Of a stretch of 7,253 bases of DNA, positions 6,074 through 7,253 are shown one piece after another. The stretch covers positions 1-7,253 of the forward strand of contig JAENWH010000089.1 of assembly GCA_016650135.1 (NCBI GenBank). The letters are read 5' to 3'. The notes below the pieces were generated by a model. It made no database searches, was not told the origin of the DNA, and saw only the letters and a list, made by a program, of their open reading frames with translations. Every line of letters begins with the position of its first letter. The stretch's first letter is position 1. The stretch is from Peptostreptococcaceae bacterium. Its GTDB lineage: Bacteria; Bacillota_A; Clostridia; Peptostreptococcales; Anaerovoracaceae. The position numbers and the translations under genes were made by a program.

Positions 6074-6526
6074 CTATTGTTCTCCCAGCATTACAATTCT
6101 AAGTCCTGCTTCAGCCAGAATATCTCTTGCTAACTGATCAGGATACCCTTCCCTCACGACAATTCTCTTTATTCCCGCATTTATAATCATCTTGGAGCAG
6201 ATGACACAAGGCTGATTGGTTACATACATAACACCGCCTTCTATGCTCTGCCCTAATGTAGCTGCCTGTATAATTGCATTCTGCTCCGCATGAACAGCCA
6301 TGCACAATTCATGTCTTTCTCCCGAAGGCACGTCCAGTTTTTCTCTAAGGCAACCGCCTCTTTCCTCACAGTGCTTGACCCCTCTTGGTGCTCCATTATA
6401 TCCAGTGGCAATAATATGTTTATCTTTTACAATCACCGCTCCTACCTGTCTTCTCATGCAGGTTGAACGCTTTGAAGTAAGAGCGGCCATTTCCATGAAA
6501 TATTCATCCCAATTTGGTCTATCCAT
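6074..6526 (-). CDS. comEB: dCMP deaminase (ComEB type)
   Basis: This zinc enzyme deaminates dCMP to dUMP, feeding thymidylate synthase. The 150-residue protein has the deaminase signature: HAEQNAI with zinc ligand H79 and catalytic E81, and [15 protein letters not shown] with C107 and C110. The GYNGAPRG segment (42-49) and extra Cys/His residues (C23, C53, C59, H72, C75) are typical of dCMP deaminases; some may hold a second zinc as in phage T4 deaminase. These separate it from cytidine and tRNA deaminases. ATG at 6524-6526 has an excellent AGGAGG 5 nt upstream. It follows truA by 58 nt, an AT-rich gap in which I see no convincing promoter or terminator. The ComEB name comes from the Bacillus subtilis late-competence operon, but the family role is nucleotide metabolism. 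Confidence 0.94.
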   Translation of the reverse strand: MDRPNWDEYFMEMAALTSKRSTCMRRQVGAVIVKDKHIIATGYNGAPRGVKHCEERGGCLREKLDVPSGERHELCMAVHAEQNAIIQAATLGQSIEGGVMYVTNQPCVICSKMIINAGIKRIVVREGYPDQLARDILAEAGLRIVMLGEQ

Positions 6527-6584
6527 TATATCCTCCTAATATCTTTTCTACTGCTGTGAAATAATAAAATATATTCTATTCTTC

Positions 6585-7253
6585 TTAATAAAATATTTCC
6601 GACAAATAGAGTCCTTGCGGTGGAGCGGTGTGCCCTGCTTTTTCACGATCCATGCTTTCAATTGCCTTTGCCATACCGCGTTGTCCTATTTTTCCAATAC
6701 CAATATCCACAAGCGTTCCTGTTAATATTCTTACCATATTATAAAGGAAACCATTTCCTGTTATTTCTATTGTAATAATTCTATCATGAAATCCGCCTGG
6801 ATTTTCTTCTTCTTCAAGAATATCCTCATAAATCTGAAGATTCGATATGGTTCTAACTGTTGATTTCAGTTCTCTGCCGCCCATTGCCTGAAAGCACTTG
6901 AAATCATGAGTTCCCACAACATCTCTGGCGGCTTTTTCCATAAACGCCAGATTCAATGGCTTTACTATTTGATAAGCGTAGTTTCTGTCAAATACGTCTT
7001 TTTCGTAGCAGTTTCTAATTTTATAAATATAGGTTTTTCCTTTTGCCTTGTATCTGGCATGAAAGTCTAACGCAACTTCTTCAATGCGGGTTATTCTAAC
7101 ATCCCCAACCGAACCGGCATGATTTTGTCCCCCAGACAGCAAGTTATTTGTCGCCACCAGTATTTTATCAGTAGGAATTGTCCAATCCCCTTTAAAGCTG
7201 GCCGTCTGACCGTATGCATGAACCCCTGCATCTGTCCTGCTGGCTCCGTTTAT
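6585..7253 (-). CDS. truA: tRNA pseudouridine synthase A, N-terminus cut by window edge
   Basis: TruA converts uridines 38-40 in the anticodon stem of many tRNAs to pseudouridine. The frame is open to the right edge; 222 residues are visible and about 50 N-terminal residues are missing. The catalytic motif SRTDAGVHAYGQTASF is seen near the edge, its Asp codon at 7230-7232 corresponding to E. coli D60. Further family marks are IEEVALDFHARYKAKGKTYIYKI, GTHDFKCFQAMGG, and the C-terminal GNGFLYNMVRILTGTLVDIG. The GTG at 7155-7157 is internal, not the start. An insertion of about nine residues (GGQNHAGSVG region, 7104-7136) falls where most TruA proteins have only LLP-D before the next strand. It is probably cotranscribed with the deaminase gene, though the 58-nt gap leaves this open. 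Confidence 0.94.
   Translation of the reverse strand: MNGASRTDAGVHAYGQTASFKGDWTIPTDKILVATNNLLSGGQNHAGSVGDVRITRIEEVALDFHARYKAKGKTYIYKIRNCYEKDVFDRNYAYQIVKPLNLAFMEKAARDVVGTHDFKCFQAMGGRELKSTVRTISNLQIYEDILEEEENPGGFHDRIITIEITGNGFLYNMVRILTGTLVDIGIGKIGQRGMAKAIESMDREKAGHTAPPQGLYLSEIFY

Noticed and set aside
6527..6584. Possible promoter between truA and the dCMP deaminase gene
   Set aside because: AT-rich with scattered TAT-like hexamers but no well-spaced -35/-10 pair; only the AGGAGG ribosome site is supported.
1..7253. A novel defence, mobile or RNA-based system
   Set aside because: All gene space is accounted for by known housekeeping and transport families; no repeat arrays, terminal inverted repeats, tRNA-like folds or integrase/transposase motifs were seen.

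Overview
This window reads as a conserved housekeeping stretch of a low-GC, Gram-positive-type bacterium, most likely an anaerobe of class Clostridia (Bacillota). The evidence is AT-rich sequence, strong AGGAGG-type ribosome binding sites, TTG/GTG starts, a TagO/MnaA pair for Gram-positive-style wall polymer synthesis, and an F0 c subunit of the sodium-binding type. Genus cannot be named from the sequence alone. Every supported gene lies on the minus strand, so transcription runs from high to low coordinates. Both ends cut genes: truA at the right, atpH at the left.

In transcription order: (1) truA, a tRNA pseudouridine synthase whose N-terminus lies off the window; (2) a ComEB-type dCMP deaminase; (3) tagO/wecA, an undecaprenyl-phosphate GlcNAc-1-phosphate transferase; (4) mnaA/wecB, a UDP-GlcNAc 2-epimerase that starts 4 nt after tagO and shares its end as ribosome binding site; (5) a MATE-family exporter with a poorly defined start; (6) an intergenic region of about 180 bp holding a convincing promoter with phased A-tracts and a small palindrome at the predicted transcript start; (7) the F0 part of an ATP synthase operon, atpI-atpB-atpE-atpF-atpH.

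The window has two functional blocks. The upstream block supplies dUMP for thymidylate synthesis, and both the lipid carrier GlcNAc-1-P step and the UDP-ManNAc donor used to begin wall teichoic acid-like or related surface polymers. The downstream block builds the membrane rotor and stator of an F-type ATP synthase. Its c subunit carries the Q32/V63/E65/T66/T67 set known from Na+-coupled enzymes, so the cell probably couples ATP synthesis or hydrolysis to sodium. Gene order dCMP deaminase-tagO-mnaA-atpI is, from general knowledge, common in clostridia; the MATE gene looks like an insertion into that order.

I found no mobile element, CRISPR array, RNA gene, or novel multi-gene system. The most useful non-coding observations are the atp promoter region, a perfect-armed hairpin straddling the atpE stop codon, and an AU-rich leader before atpE, all of which may tune c-subunit output.
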